48,230 nt of DNA from Planctomycetota bacterium (GTDB taxonomy: Bacteria > Planctomycetota > UBA1135 > GCA-002748355), in the NCBI GenBank assembly GCA_011321845.1, contig DROQ01000114.1:1-48230 (forward strand), given 5' to 3'. The notes under the pieces are model-generated. The model saw only the letters and a list, made by a program, of their open reading frames with translations. It made no database searches and was not told where the DNA came from. Below are positions 8,450 to 17,342 of this stretch, piece after piece. Position numbers and translations under genes: made by a program. Position 1 is the first letter of the stretch. Every line of letters begins with the position of its first letter.

Positions 8450-8480
8450 CTGCCCAGTCCTGTTTCCTGGACCTGGGCAG
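8450..8480. promoter_or_regulatory. Dyad CTGCCCAG-N15-CTGGGCAG: candidate enhancer or terminator
   Basis: Perfect 8-bp inverted half-sites at 8450-8457 and 8473-8480, with inner TCC/GGA pairing. It starts 19 bases after the activator stop and about 80-100 bp upstream of the sigma-54 promoter at 8557, where bEBP enhancer dyads often sit. A CTTTT run about 16 bases beyond could instead make it a poor intrinsic terminator. Both readings are possible and not exclusive. Confidence 0.4.
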
Positions 8481-8556
8481 AGGTTCTTCGGCCTTCTTTT
8501 CCCCCTTGGAGGCGAGGCCAGGGGAGATGGGACAACTTGTCCTCCCTCTCTCAGAC

Positions 8557-8573
8557 TTGGCAAAGGTTTTGCT
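8557..8573 (+). promoter_or_regulatory. Sigma-54 promoter (-24/-12) of the degenerate AAA+ gene
   Basis: TTGGCAAAGGTTTTGCT gives GG at 8559-8560 and GC at 8571-8572 with exactly 10 bases between, the strict sigma-54 spacing. The match to YTGGCACG-N4-TTGCW is broken only at the CG of the -24 box. The expected start is near 8584, about 50 bases before the ATG at 8636. The element is identical at 14 of 17 positions to the one before the oxidoreductase operon. Confidence 0.75.
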
Positions 8574-8635
8574 CTTTCCTCCTCCAACAAGGGATTTAGG
8601 ATTCAAGAATCCCTGAGATTGGGTTGGGCGCTTAC

Positions 8636-9091
8636 ATGATCAGCAAGGCGAAAATCCGAGCGTTGGCGCAGGAAGGGCATCCCATGCTTCTTGTTGGCGG
8701 GGACCGCAGAGCTTTGCTCGGTCTGGCCAGGAATCTCCATCGGAATTCCCGGTTCGCCGAGGGACCCTTCCTGATCCATCGTGGGGGATCTCGTGGCCTT
8801 CCAAAAAACCGGAAGCTGAGCCTCGTTGGACTCTGCGCGCAGCTCTTCCGCAAGGCCGAAGGGGGAACGGTCTACTTCGAAAATGTGGACCTCCTCTCCA
8901 TGGAGGAGGCCAAGCAGCTCTATATGGTTCTGGAGCGGGGAGAATTTTGGGACCCCGAGACCGAGGAGCTGGTCCCCGTGACCTTTCGGGTGCTCGGGAG
9001 CGCCCCTGAGGCTGTGCTCGAGCCCCACCAGGCCAGCAGCCTGATCTATCGCCTTGCGGAACGCATCATTCGCCTCGAAGACCAGGACTGA
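8636..9091 (+). CDS. Truncated, catalytically dead sigma-54 AAA+ homologue
   Basis: 151 aa from ATG 8636 (TTG 8624 is an alternative; neither has a clear ribosome site). It aligns end to end with the AAA+ core of the activator just upstream. MLLVGGDRRALLGLARNLH replaces the Walker A region and lacks the Lys. GGTVYFENVDLLSMEEAKQLYMVLERGEFW matches the Walker B segment, with Asp-Glu changed to Glu-Asn. FRVLGSAP matches the sensor I stretch, and SSLIYRLAERIIRL matches the Arg-finger stretch. The GAFTGA loop, the lid subdomain and the HTH are missing. It should not hydrolyse ATP or bind DNA. It could poison or tune the activator hexamer. That is inference; the homology is visible in the sequence. 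Confidence 0.7.
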   Translation: MISKAKIRALAQEGHPMLLVGGDRRALLGLARNLHRNSRFAEGPFLIHRGGSRGLPKNRKLSLVGLCAQLFRKAEGGTVYFENVDLLSMEEAKQLYMVLERGEFWDPETEELVPVTFRVLGSAPEAVLEPHQASSLIYRLAERIIRLEDQD

Positions 9092-9115
9092 GCCCTTCCA
9101 TCCATCTGCCGGCCC

Positions 9116-9132
9116 ATGGCACAGGCTTTGCT
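9116..9132 (+). promoter_or_regulatory. Sigma-54 promoter (-24/-12) of the molybdopterin oxidoreductase operon
   Basis: ATGGCACAGGCTTTGCT: the -24 box TGGCAC and -12 box TTTGCT have GG (9118-9119) and GC (9130-9131) separated by 10 bases. This is very close to the consensus TGGCACG-N4-TTGCW. Predicted start near 9143, about 70 bases before the first gene (ATG 9213). The obvious activator is the orphan bEBP 1.6 kb upstream. Confidence 0.82.
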
Positions 9133-9212
9133 TTTAGCCTCCGAAAAGCGCAGGCGGCTCCGAATCGGCCGAGGGCCTTGGGAAGGAGCACGGACCATGG
9201 AGGCAAGCTCGA

Positions 9213-10103
9213 ATGACGAACGTACCCGATGTGCAATCGAAGGCAAAGGCGACCCCCGAGGATCGGCGTGCCTTCTTCAAGAGCGCTTTGGCCAAGGCCA
9301 GCGGCCTTGCGGCCCTTTTTGGGATGAGCGCCAAGGCGAAGGCTGAGATCCCCCGTTCCGAGGTCAAGGAGTTTCTGGATCCTGCGGTCGATCCACAGGT
9401 CAACCACCTGGATCGCATGCTCGAGGATCTGGAGCGGGCCCTCAAAAAACCCATGGAACAGCGGAAGTGGGTCATGGTGATCGACCTGAAGAAATGCACG
9501 GGCTGCAAGGCCTGCACGGTCTCCTGCTGTTCCGAGAACAACCTTCCCCCGGGAGTGGTCTACCGCCCGGTGGTGGAGGAGGAGGTGGGGACCTTCCCGG
9601 ACGTGCGGAAGAAATTTACGCCAAGGCCCTGCATGCACTGCGAAAACCCTCCTTGCACTCCGGTCTGCCCGGTGAAGGCCACCTACAAGCGCCCCGATGG
9701 CATCGTCGCGATCGATTATGACGTCTGCATCGGCTGCCGCTATTGCCTCTCGGCCTGCCCCTACAACGCGAGGACCGCGGATTTCGGCGAGTTCTACAAC
9801 CAGGACGCTCCCGAGATCATGGATTACGAAAAACGCCCCAACTTCGAGTATGGGCGTGAGTGGAAGCGGGATCCCAAGGATCATGGCTCTCCCATCGGCA
9901 ACGCGCGCAAGTGCCACTTCTGCCTGCATCGCGTGGAGAACGGGATGCTCCCCGCCTGCGCGACCACCTGCCTTGGAGGCGCCACCTATTTCGGCGACTA
10001 CAACGATCCGACCAGCCTGGTGCATCAACTGGTGGGATCTTCTCGGATGATGCGTCTCAAAGAAGAGCTCGGAACGGAGCCCAAAGTCTATTACCTGGTC
10101 TGA
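9213..10103 (+). CDS. Four-cluster ferredoxin subunit (TtrB/PsrB/DmsB type)
   Basis: 296 aa; GGAGG lies about 9 bases before the ATG. A Tat-like leader ([21 protein letters not shown]) precedes the iron-sulfur part. Four Cys groups for four cubanes are visible: [61 protein letters not shown]. This is the electron-transfer subunit between the catalytic molybdoprotein and the membrane anchor. The gene order B-C-A with the next two genes is that of the Salmonella tetrathionate reductase operon; an RR leader on the B subunit is also seen in that group. Confidence 0.92.
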   Translation: MTNVPDVQSKAKATPEDRRAFFKSALAKASGLAALFGMSAKAKAEIPRSEVKEFLDPAVDPQVNHLDRMLEDLERALKKPMEQRKWVMVIDLKKCTGCKACTVSCCSENNLPPGVVYRPVVEEEVGTFPDVRKKFTPRPCMHCENPPCTPVCPVKATYKRPDGIVAIDYDVCIGCRYCLSACPYNARTADFGEFYNQDAPEIMDYEKRPNFEYGREWKRDPKDHGSPIGNARKCHFCLHRVENGMLPACATTCLGGATYFGDYNDPTSLVHQLVGSSRMMRLKEELGTEPKVYYLV

Positions 10104-10113
10104 GGAAACTGAA

Positions 10114-11361
10114 ATGTCACGTGGATTCAAGATCGTCGCTTTTGTTGTCTGGCTCCTCCTCTTCGCCTGGGGTGTCTCCGGGGTTTTCCAGCGCCTGAGT
10201 GGGGGGCGCGAGCTCGCCAACTATGGCAGCTATGTCCCCTGGGGATTGTGGGTCTCCTCCTACATCTACTTCATCGGGCTCTCGGCCGGCGCCTTTTTGC
10301 TCTCCTCCATGATCAACGTCTTCCAGGTAAAGAGCCTGAAGAAGCTGGGACGCTTTTCCCTCTTCGTCGCCGCCATCACCCTCATGATGGCCTTGCTCTC
10401 GATCTGGTTCGACCTGGGGCACATGGGCCGCTTCTACGAGGTGTTCACCCGCCCCAACTTCAGTTCGATGATGGCCTGGATGGTCTGGCTCTACACCGCT
10501 TATTTTATTTTGATCCTGGTCGAGCTGTGGGTGGAGATGCGCATTGATCTCGCGAAGCGCGCGAGCGAGGGTGGGCCCCTGGCCGGGATCTATCGCCTCC
10601 TGGCCCTGGGGTACAAGGCTCCACAGGGCGAAGAGCTCCAGGTAGCCGAAGCGAAGAATGTCGCCCTCATGAGGAAGCTGGGAATCCTCGGGATTCCTCT
10701 GGCGATCGCCTTTCACGGAGGGGTGGGCGCCCTCTTCGCGACCCTCTCCGCTCGCCCCTACTGGCACTCCTCGATCTATCCCATCCTCTTCTTGACCGGT
10801 GCCCTGGTCTCCGGCGGTGCCTTGATGCTGGCCCTGGTCTCGGCGACGGATCTCCTGCCCGGCCATGAGCGCCGTGCGCCCATCATGGCCCTGCTTGCAA
10901 AGATCGTTCTAGGCCTTTTGGCTTTCGACCTCATCCTGGAGTTCGCCGAGTTCACGATTCCCATGTGGTATGGGGTGGGACCCGAAAGGGACTTGTTGAT
11001 GGAAGTCCTGACGGGTCGCTATTGGTATGTCTTCTGGGTCTTCCACATCCTTCTGGGATCCTTGATCCCCATCATTCTCCTGCTCTGGAAGCCTGCCAAG
11101 GAATGGGCCATGGGGACGGCTGGAGGACTCATCGCGCTGACCTTCCTGGCCGTTCGGCTCAACCTCGTGATTCCCGGTCAGGTGACTCCCCAGCTCAAGG
11201 GTCTGGAGTCCGCTTATGTCGATTCCAGGCTGCGCTTCGAGTATGTGCCGAGCCTCTTCGAGTGGTCGGTTGTCGCATTCATCGTGACCTTGGCCTTCGC
11301 CCTGTTTTTTCTTGGGAAAAAGTATTTGCCCTTGAGAGTCCCTGACACCGAGGCGGTTTGA
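10114..11361 (+). CDS. NrfD/PsrC-type quinone-reactive membrane subunit
   Basis: 415 aa, starting 10 bases after the ferredoxin stop with GAGGAAA in front. About nine to ten hydrophobic helices are visible, the first at residues 5-25. Family-like features are the early GSYVPWGLWVSSYIYFIGLSAGAF stretch and later SARPYWHSSIYPILFLTGALVSGGALML. It is expected to exchange electrons with the quinol pool and hold the B and A subunits at the membrane. It is longer than Salmonella TtrC (about 340 aa) and nearer in length to NrfD subunits of CISM-type complexes. The substrate of the whole enzyme is not fixed by this subunit. Confidence 0.9.
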   Translation: MSRGFKIVAFVVWLLLFAWGVSGVFQRLSGGRELANYGSYVPWGLWVSSYIYFIGLSAGAFLLSSMINVFQVKSLKKLGRFSLFVAAITLMMALLSIWFDLGHMGRFYEVFTRPNFSSMMAWMVWLYTAYFILILVELWVEMRIDLAKRASEGGPLAGIYRLLALGYKAPQGEELQVAEAKNVALMRKLGILGIPLAIAFHGGVGALFATLSARPYWHSSIYPILFLTGALVSGGALMLALVSATDLLPGHERRAPIMALLAKIVLGLLAFDLILEFAEFTIPMWYGVGPERDLLMEVLTGRYWYVFWVFHILLGSLIPIILLLWKPAKEWAMGTAGGLIALTFLAVRLNLVIPGQVTPQLKGLESAYVDSRLRFEYVPSLFEWSVVAFIVTLAFALFFLGKKYLPLRVPDTEAV

Positions 11362-11396
11362 CCCTGAGATGGTTTGATCCAAAAGGAAATCGGACA

Positions 11397-14300
11397 ATGA
11401 AAAATCCACTGAACACCAAAGAAAAAAGCGAGGAAAGGATGTCGCCCTCTCCTAAGGAATCTCCCAAGGGTTTGAATCGTCGTGAGTTCCTTGCGAGCTG
11501 CGCTTTTGTGGGGGGGGCCGGTTATCTCGCGCTTCGTTCCGCGCAGATGCTCCCCGAGCTATCAGGTTTGACGGTGGCGGGGCCGGATGGCGCCTTCCCC
11601 GAATACATCCTGGCCAAGCCGGAGAGCGTCATCTACACGACCTGTCTCCAATGCCACGTGGACTGCCAGGTCAAGGCCAAACACTGGGACGGAGTCCTGG
11701 CCAAGCTCACCGGAAACCCATACAGCCCCCAGAACTATCTCCCGCATCTCCCCTATGGAACCAAGCTCGAAACATCCGCAAAGGCGGATGGGAAGCTCTG
11801 CGCCAAGGGGCAGGCCGGGATCCAGACCTACGCGGATCCCTACCGGGTGCGCAAGGTCCTGAAAAGGGCGGGTCCCCGGGGGTCGAACAAATGGCAGAGC
11901 ATCTCTTTCGATCAGTTCATCAAGGAGGTCGTCGAGGGAGGAAAGTTGTTCAAGTCCCTCGGTGACAACCGCAGCTATCCCGGCTTCGCGGAGGTCTATG
12001 CCCTTCGGGATCGCTCCGTTGCCAAGGCCATGGCCGCGGACGCGAAGAAGGTCGGCAAGGGGACTCTCTCCCTGGCGGAATTCAAGAAGAGGCACGCTGC
12101 CCACCTCGACAAACTCATCGATCCCGACCATCCGGACCTGGGCCCCAAGAACAACGGCTTCGTGTTCCAAGCAGGGAGGATCGAACATGGACGGAAGGAG
12201 TTTTTGAAACGTTTCGTCCATGACAGCTTTGGTTCGGTCAACGCCTATGAGCACACGACGATCTGCGAACAATCCCACCACATCGCCTTCAGTGAGATCA
12301 CCGGGCACAAGACCCACCACATGAAACCCGATCTCCTGAAGACCGAGTTCGTCCTCTTCTGGGGAACCGGAGCTTTCAGCGCGAACTTCGGCTTGACTCC
12401 CATGAGTGAGCGGGTGACTACGGGGACGGTGGAGCGAGGTCTCAAGACGGCTGTTGTGGACCCCCGCATGTCCAATGATGCGGCCAAGGCCGATTTTTGG
12501 CTCCCGGTCAAACCTGGGGCCGATGGCGCCCTGGCTTTCGCTTTCATGCGGTGGATGTTCGAGCACAACCGCTTTGACGCCAAGTTCCTGTCCAACGCCA
12601 ACCGGGCCGCGGCAACGGCGGACAGGGAACCGAGTTACACCAACGCCACCCACCTGGTCGTGATCGAAGAGGGCAGGCCCGCTCGCCTTCTCAAGGCGAG
12701 CGATTTGGGCATCGGCAAAGACGATCAGGGCGTCGTGATGAAAAACGGGAAGCCCCTGGCTTTCTCCGCGGAGGACAAAAGCCATCCGGTCGAAGGGGAT
12801 CTCTTTGTGGACACGACCCTCAAAGGGATTCAAGTCAAGACTCCCCTGACCATTCTGCGTGAGGAGGCAATGAGCCGCTCCTGGGACGAATACGAGAGCA
12901 TCACAGGAATCAGTCTGAACCTGTTGGAGCCCGTCGTGCGGGAACTCACCAGCCATGGCAAGAAAGCGGCGATCGACATGTATCGGGGCCCCGTCCAGCA
13001 CACCGACGGCTTCTATGCCGGAGCCTCGGTGATCACCCTGAATGTTTTGATCGGAAACCTCGACTGGGCTGGAGGGCTCTCCAAGGGCGGAGGCCATTGG
13101 CACGAGAGCGGGGGAAAGCCCGGGAGCGCCTACAACATGTCCAAGCTCCATCCCGCCAAGTTCGCCAAGTTCGGCCCAAAGATCACGCGGGAAAAAGCGC
13201 GTTACGAGGACTTCTCCCTGTTTCGGGAAAAGGGGTATCCCGCAAAGCGACAATGGTACCCTTTCACCAGTAATGTCTATCAAGAGATCATCCCCTCCTT
13301 CGCCATGGGCTATCCCTATCCAGGCAAGATTCTGATGACCCACAAGGGGACCCCAGTCCTCGCCAGCCCGGCGGGAAACAAGATGATCGAGATGCTCCGG
13401 GATCCGGAGCGAGTCCCTCTTTTTATCGCGAGCGACATCGTGATCGGGGAGACCAGCATGTATGCCGACTACATCCTTCCCGATCTGAGCTATCTGGAAC
13501 GCTGGGGAACTCCCCATGTAACCCCAGATGTTACGACCAAAACGAGCAAGGTCCGGCAGCCCGCGGCCATTCCTCTCACCGAAGAAGTCGAAATTGACGG
13601 AGAGCGCATGCCCATTTGCTTGGAGACTTTCGTCATCGCCGTGGCCAAGAAGTTGAATCTCCCCGGTTTCGGCAAGGACGGGTTCGGCCCTGGCATGCAT
13701 CTGGACCGCATGGAGGACTGGTATCTCAAGCTGATCGCGAACCTCGCTGCCGGGGACAAACCAGGTGAGGTTGTTCCGGATGCAAGTGAAGAAGAACTCC
13801 GGATCTTCAGGGCGGCGCGGGCTTTCCTCCCAAAGAGCATGTTCTCCGAAGAGCGCTGGAAAAAGGCTGTGAAACCCGAACTCTGGAAAAAAGTCGTTTA
13901 CGTCCTGAACCGGGGCGGGCGTTTCGTGCCGGCGGGGGGTGCCCATGACGGCCCCTATATGAAATCCAAGCTCGGGACCATGATCCATCTCTTCATGGAG
14001 GATGTCGCCGCCCAGAAGAACAGCATGAGCGGTGAGAACTTCGCGGGTGTCCCGACCTTCCGCGGCCAGTTCGACACCTCCGGCAAGCCCCTGGACCGGG
14101 ATGGGAAGTACCCCTTCGCTCTGATCACCTACAAGGAACCCTTTGGAGGACAGAGCCGAACCATCAGCAACTACTGGGCGAACATCGCCCTCAAAAACGA
14201 GAACCACATCCTGATGCACAAACGTGACGCGGCCAAGCTCGGTCTCCGGAATGGGCAGAAGGTGCGCCTCGTCTCCGCCCTCAATCCCAAGGGCCGTTTC

Positions 14301-14588
14301 CGCATCAACGAGGAAAGGGTCCTCGACCTCGTCGCCCCTCTCGAAACTGTAGAAGGTATCCGACCCGGCACCGTGGGAGTCTCCTGGCACTATGGCCATT
14401 GGGCTTATGGATCCTGCGATGTGGAAGTGGATGGACAGAGGGTCCGGGGAGACAAGCGCCGAGCGGCGGGGCTCTGCCCCAACGCGGTGATGGACGTAGA
14501 TCCCATCGTTCAGGATGTTTGCCTCACCGATCCCGTCGGTGGAAGCGCGGTCTACTTCGACACAATGGTTTCCGTCGAGCCTGCATAG
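11397..14588 (+). CDS. Tat-exported molybdopterin oxidoreductase catalytic subunit (TtrA/PsrA-like)
   Basis: 1063 aa from ATG 11397 (AAAAGGAAA upstream). An in-frame TTG at 11358 overlapping the previous stop and an ATG at 11439 are alternatives. The twin-Arg leader is NRREFLASCAFVGGAGYLAL. The N-terminal [4Fe-4S] motif is CLQCHVDCQVK, completed by KLCAKGQAG. The Mo-bisMGD core follows (GRIEHGRKEFLKRF; DPRMSNDAAKADFWLPVKPGAD; DIVIGETSMYADYILPD). TTICEQSHH probably holds the Cys ligand of Mo. The C-terminal pterin-binding beta-barrel contains LRNGQKVRLVSALNPKG. Large size and B-C-A order favour a tetrathionate-reductase-like enzyme. Polysulfide, thiosulfate or arsenate/selenate-type substrates cannot be excluded. 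Confidence 0.9.
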   Translation: MKNPLNTKEKSEERMSPSPKESPKGLNRREFLASCAFVGGAGYLALRSAQMLPELSGLTVAGPDGAFPEYILAKPESVIYTTCLQCHVDCQVKAKHWDGVLAKLTGNPYSPQNYLPHLPYGTKLETSAKADGKLCAKGQAGIQTYADPYRVRKVLKRAGPRGSNKWQSISFDQFIKEVVEGGKLFKSLGDNRSYPGFAEVYALRDRSVAKAMAADAKKVGKGTLSLAEFKKRHAAHLDKLIDPDHPDLGPKNNGFVFQAGRIEHGRKEFLKRFVHDSFGSVNAYEHTTICEQSHHIAFSEITGHKTHHMKPDLLKTEFVLFWGTGAFSANFGLTPMSERVTTGTVERGLKTAVVDPRMSNDAAKADFWLPVKPGADGALAFAFMRWMFEHNRFDAKFLSNANRAAATADREPSYTNATHLVVIEEGRPARLLKASDLGIGKDDQGVVMKNGKPLAFSAEDKSHPVEGDLFVDTTLKGIQVKTPLTILREEAMSRSWDEYESITGISLNLLEPVVRELTSHGKKAAIDMYRGPVQHTDGFYAGASVITLNVLIGNLDWAGGLSKGGGHWHESGGKPGSAYNMSKLHPAKFAKFGPKITREKARYEDFSLFREKGYPAKRQWYPFTSNVYQEIIPSFAMGYPYPGKILMTHKGTPVLASPAGNKMIEMLRDPERVPLFIASDIVIGETSMYADYILPDLSYLERWGTPHVTPDVTTKTSKVRQPAAIPLTEEVEIDGERMPICLETFVIAVAKKLNLPGFGKDGFGPGMHLDRMEDWYLKLIANLAAGDKPGEVVPDASEEELRIFRAARAFLPKSMFSEERWKKAVKPELWKKVVYVLNRGGRFVPAGGAHDGPYMKSKLGTMIHLFMEDVAAQKNSMSGENFAGVPTFRGQFDTSGKPLDRDGKYPFALITYKEPFGGQSRTISNYWANIALKNENHILMHKRDAAKLGLRNGQKVRLVSALNPKGRFRINEERVLDLVAPLETVEGIRPGTVGVSWHYGHWAYGSCDVEVDGQRVRGDKRRAAGLCPNAVMDVDPIVQDVCLTDPVGGSAVYFDTMVSVEPA

Positions 14589-14617
14589 TCCGAAAAACCT
14601 CTCCATAGGTTTGGAGT

Positions 14618-14656
14618 CTGGCCAGGGCGCTGGCAAAGGCCCTGGCCAGCATTTTT
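14618..14656 (+). terminator. Strong intrinsic terminator after the oxidoreductase operon
   Basis: A perfect 11-bp stem (CTGGCCAGGGC at 14618-14628, GCCCTGGCCAG at 14639-14649) with a 10-base loop, followed by CATTTTTAA. It lies 30 bases past the catalytic-subunit stop. The rest of the 305-bp gap to 14893 holds no gene or repeat that I can see. Confidence 0.88.
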
Positions 14657-14893
14657 AATGAAGAGCCGGACCCCAAAACCTTTCTTGGGCAGTGCTGTCC
14701 GAGATCATCGATCCCTCTTTCGGAAACTCCCTCCATTCTCCTCCCTGGAACCCCCATTCTAAGCTCGAACCCCTCCCTCCCAAACCAAGTCCCCATTGCC
14801 GGTTGTCCAAGTTTTGGGTTTTCAGCATTTTGTCTGGGCGATTGGGGAAAAACGATCTTGGACAGGCCTGTTGCTGGGGGTGTGCAACGAGGC

Positions 14894-16756
14894 CTATCCT
14901 CTTGGACGCCTGGCCTTTCTTTTCAGGCGGGCGGCCTTGGGGGGCCGCTCGGGGATGAGGCAGTCCTTGCCCTTGCCGATGAGGTCTGTGCGGCCGATCC
15001 GGGTCAGGGCCTCGTGGACCTCGAACCAGTTCTCGGGTTTAAAGAACTGCATGAGGGCACGCTGGAGTTTGCGGTCGCGGGCTTTTCTGGCGACGGGGAT
15101 CTCCTTGCCGCTTATGGGGTCGATGCCGGTGTAGTACATGCAGGTGGCGAGGTCCATGGGGGCGGGGATGAAGTCCTGGACCTGCCTTGGTTTGAGACCT
15201 TGGCGTTTGAGAAAGAGGGCCAGCTCGACCATGTCCTCGAGGCTGCTGCCGGGGTGGCTTCCGATGAAGTAGGGGACGAGGTATTGCTCGCGGCCCGCCC
15301 GGGCGGAGGCCTTTTCGAAGCGTTTTTTGAAGAGTTCGAAGTCGGAGATGCCGGGTTTCTTCATGAGGGCGAGGACGCGGGCGCTGGCATGCTCGGGAGC
15401 CACCTTGAGGTGGCCGCCGGTGTGGTGGGCGGCGATGTCGTCGAGGTAGGCCTGGTCGAGCTTGGCGAGGTCGGTGCGGATGCCGGAGGCGATGTGGACG
15501 CGTTTGATGCCGGGAGTCTCGCGGGCTTTTTTCATGACCTGGCGCAGGGAGCTGTGCGAGGTGTCGAGGAGCTTGCAGATCGTGGGGTGGATGCAGGAGA
15601 GACGGCGGCAGCGCTGTTCGACCTCGGGCTCTTTGCAGTGCATGCGGTACATGTTGGCGGTGGGGCCGCCGAGGTCGGAGATGTGGCCGTGGAAGTCCTT
15701 TTGCTGCGTGAGCTGGCGCACTTCTTTGAGGATGGAGGCCTCGCTGCGGCTCTGGATGGGGCGGCCCTGGTGCATGGTGATGGAGCAGAAGGTGCAGCCG
15801 CCGAAGCAGCCGCGCATGACCTGGATGGAGTCCTTGATGGTCTGGAAGGCGGGGATGGGTTCCTCGTAGCGGGGATGGGGCGCGCGCTGGTAGGGGAGGT
15901 CGTAGCAGGCGTCCAGCTCCTCCGTGCTGAGCGGCAGGTCGGGAGGGTTGACGACGAGGAGGCGCCCCCCATGGGCCTGGGTCAAGCGCCGGCCGGACCA
16001 GGGGTTGGTCTCGTGGTGGAAGAGGCGGGTCATGCGGACGAAGGCCTGCTTGTCGTTTTTGACTTCCTCGAAGCTGGGTAGGGGGACGGTGAGGTTGTCC
16101 CGGGGAGCGTCCTCCCAGCGGTGGTCGGGGAGGGGTTCTTTGGCGCCGAGGAGGTAGGCGACGCCGCGCATGTCGCGCAGGGCGCGGATGTTCTCGCCGG
16201 CGCTGAGGCGCTCCGCGATGCGGCGGAGGCTGCGTTCGCCCATGCCGAAGACGCAGAGATCGGCTTTGGAGGTGACGAGGATGGAGGGGCGGACCGTGTC
16301 CGACCAATAGTCGTAGTGGGCGATGCGGCGCAGGGAGGCTTCGACACCGCCGATGACAACCGGGACGCCGGGGGAGGCTTCGCGGCAGCGCTGGGCGTAG
16401 ACATTGGTGGGGCGGTCGGGGCGAAGACCCTTGCGCCCCCCGGGGGAATAGGCGTCCTCGCTGCGTGGCTTGCGGTTCGCGGTGTAGTGGTTGATCATCG
16501 AGTCCATGTTTCCGGCGCTGACGGCGTACATGAGCCGAGGTGGCCCCAGTTCCTTCCAGGCGGAGCTGTCTCTCCAGGGCGGTTGGGCGAGGATGGCGAC
16601 TGTGAACCCCGCGGCCTCGAGGACGCGCCCGAGGATGGCCATGGCGAAGGAGGGATGGTCGATGTAGGCGTCGCCGGTGACGAAGATGACATCGGGCTGC
16701 TCTATGCCCAGGGCGTCCAACTCCGCGCGGGAAGTCGGCAGAAAGGCTCCGTTCAT
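14894..16756 (-). CDS. ygiQ: YgiQ-family radical SAM protein
   Basis: 620 aa, close to the family length. The N-terminus matches YgiQ ([49 protein letters not shown]), a B12-binding-like N-terminal region. The radical SAM triad C-x3-C-x2-C is in [18 protein letters not shown] (about 313-330). The C-terminus ([12 protein letters not shown]) is also typical. The biochemical role of YgiQ is not established. The start overlaps the stop of the membrane-protein gene upstream (ATGA), so both come from one transcript. Confidence 0.93.
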   Translation of the reverse strand: MNGAFLPTSRAELDALGIEQPDVIFVTGDAYIDHPSFAMAILGRVLEAAGFTVAILAQPPWRDSSAWKELGPPRLMYAVSAGNMDSMINHYTANRKPRSEDAYSPGGRKGLRPDRPTNVYAQRCREASPGVPVVIGGVEASLRRIAHYDYWSDTVRPSILVTSKADLCVFGMGERSLRRIAERLSAGENIRALRDMRGVAYLLGAKEPLPDHRWEDAPRDNLTVPLPSFEEVKNDKQAFVRMTRLFHHETNPWSGRRLTQAHGGRLLVVNPPDLPLSTEELDACYDLPYQRAPHPRYEEPIPAFQTIKDSIQVMRGCFGGCTFCSITMHQGRPIQSRSEASILKEVRQLTQQKDFHGHISDLGGPTANMYRMHCKEPEVEQRCRRLSCIHPTICKLLDTSHSSLRQVMKKARETPGIKRVHIASGIRTDLAKLDQAYLDDIAAHHTGGHLKVAPEHASARVLALMKKPGISDFELFKKRFEKASARAGREQYLVPYFIGSHPGSSLEDMVELALFLKRQGLKPRQVQDFIPAPMDLATCMYYTGIDPISGKEIPVARKARDRKLQRALMQFFKPENWFEVHEALTRIGRTDLIGKGKDCLIPERPPKAARLKRKARRPRG

Positions 16757-17286
16757 GCGCTCCGCTCTTGGGTGCTTTGCCCCTTGCGCTCCCGTGCCCG
16801 CTCGAGGACCCGTTCGGTGAAGCTACGCAGAAAAAACATCTGCTCCGAGCCCAACCCCTGCCCGATGAAGGCCGCGCCGTAGGTAAAACCCATGAGGGCG
16901 ATGGCCGCCGGGGTTACGAGCAAGGCCCAGGGGCTCTCATTGGTGCTCCACTGTGCCAAACCATAGACGAGGCCTCCCAGAGCGGCGATCCCCAGCACGC
17001 CGTAGATCGCCAGAAAGAGGGTCCACACTCCGGGGTTGGGACTGAAGCGCCCATGGAGGATGTTGGCTTCGTTCTCAGCGGGAGCGGGGAGGACCTTGAG
17101 CCCAAGGTGTGGAGACCAGAAATGTTGATCCTCTTCGCGGATCTCCAGAATGGCGTGGTCCTTGAAAACCTTGCCACGACAGGGGCATTCACCTCTCTCC
17201 AGAGCCTCACGCAGGAGTTGGAAGAAGAATTCCCCCTCACTGGGAAGCGGACGCTCAAAGGTTGGTCGCATTCGGGGGCTGGCCAT
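16753..17286 (-). CDS. Small two-helix membrane protein, unknown
   Basis: 177 aa from ATG 17286; ATG 17271 (MRPTFERP) is an equally weak alternative, as neither has a ribosome site. The first 100 residues look soluble ([33 protein letters not shown]). Two transmembrane helices follow ([24 protein letters not shown] and [22 protein letters not shown]), then a basic tail. I do not recognise the family. It is coupled to ygiQ by an ATGA overlap. Confidence 0.7.
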   Translation of the reverse strand: MASPRMRPTFERPLPSEGEFFFQLLREALERGECPCRGKVFKDHAILEIREEDQHFWSPHLGLKVLPAPAENEANILHGRFSPNPGVWTLFLAIYGVLGIAALGGLVYGLAQWSTNESPWALLVTPAAIALMGFTYGAAFIGQGLGSEQMFFLRSFTERVLERARERKGQSTQERSA

Positions 17287-17342
17287 GCTCGTAAAACTAG
17301 CAGACGCAGCCGGATGGTGGAAGCGAAGCGAGCTTGGGGAAG

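Noticed and set aside
11562-14636. Minus-strand frame of 1024 codons
   Set aside because: Complete antisense of the molybdopterin oxidoreductase, a by-product of high-G+C codon use; the plus-strand frame has all family motifs.
14657-14893. Small genes after the oxidoreductase terminator
   Set aside because: Short frames here have no ribosome sites and Pro/Ser-rich random composition.
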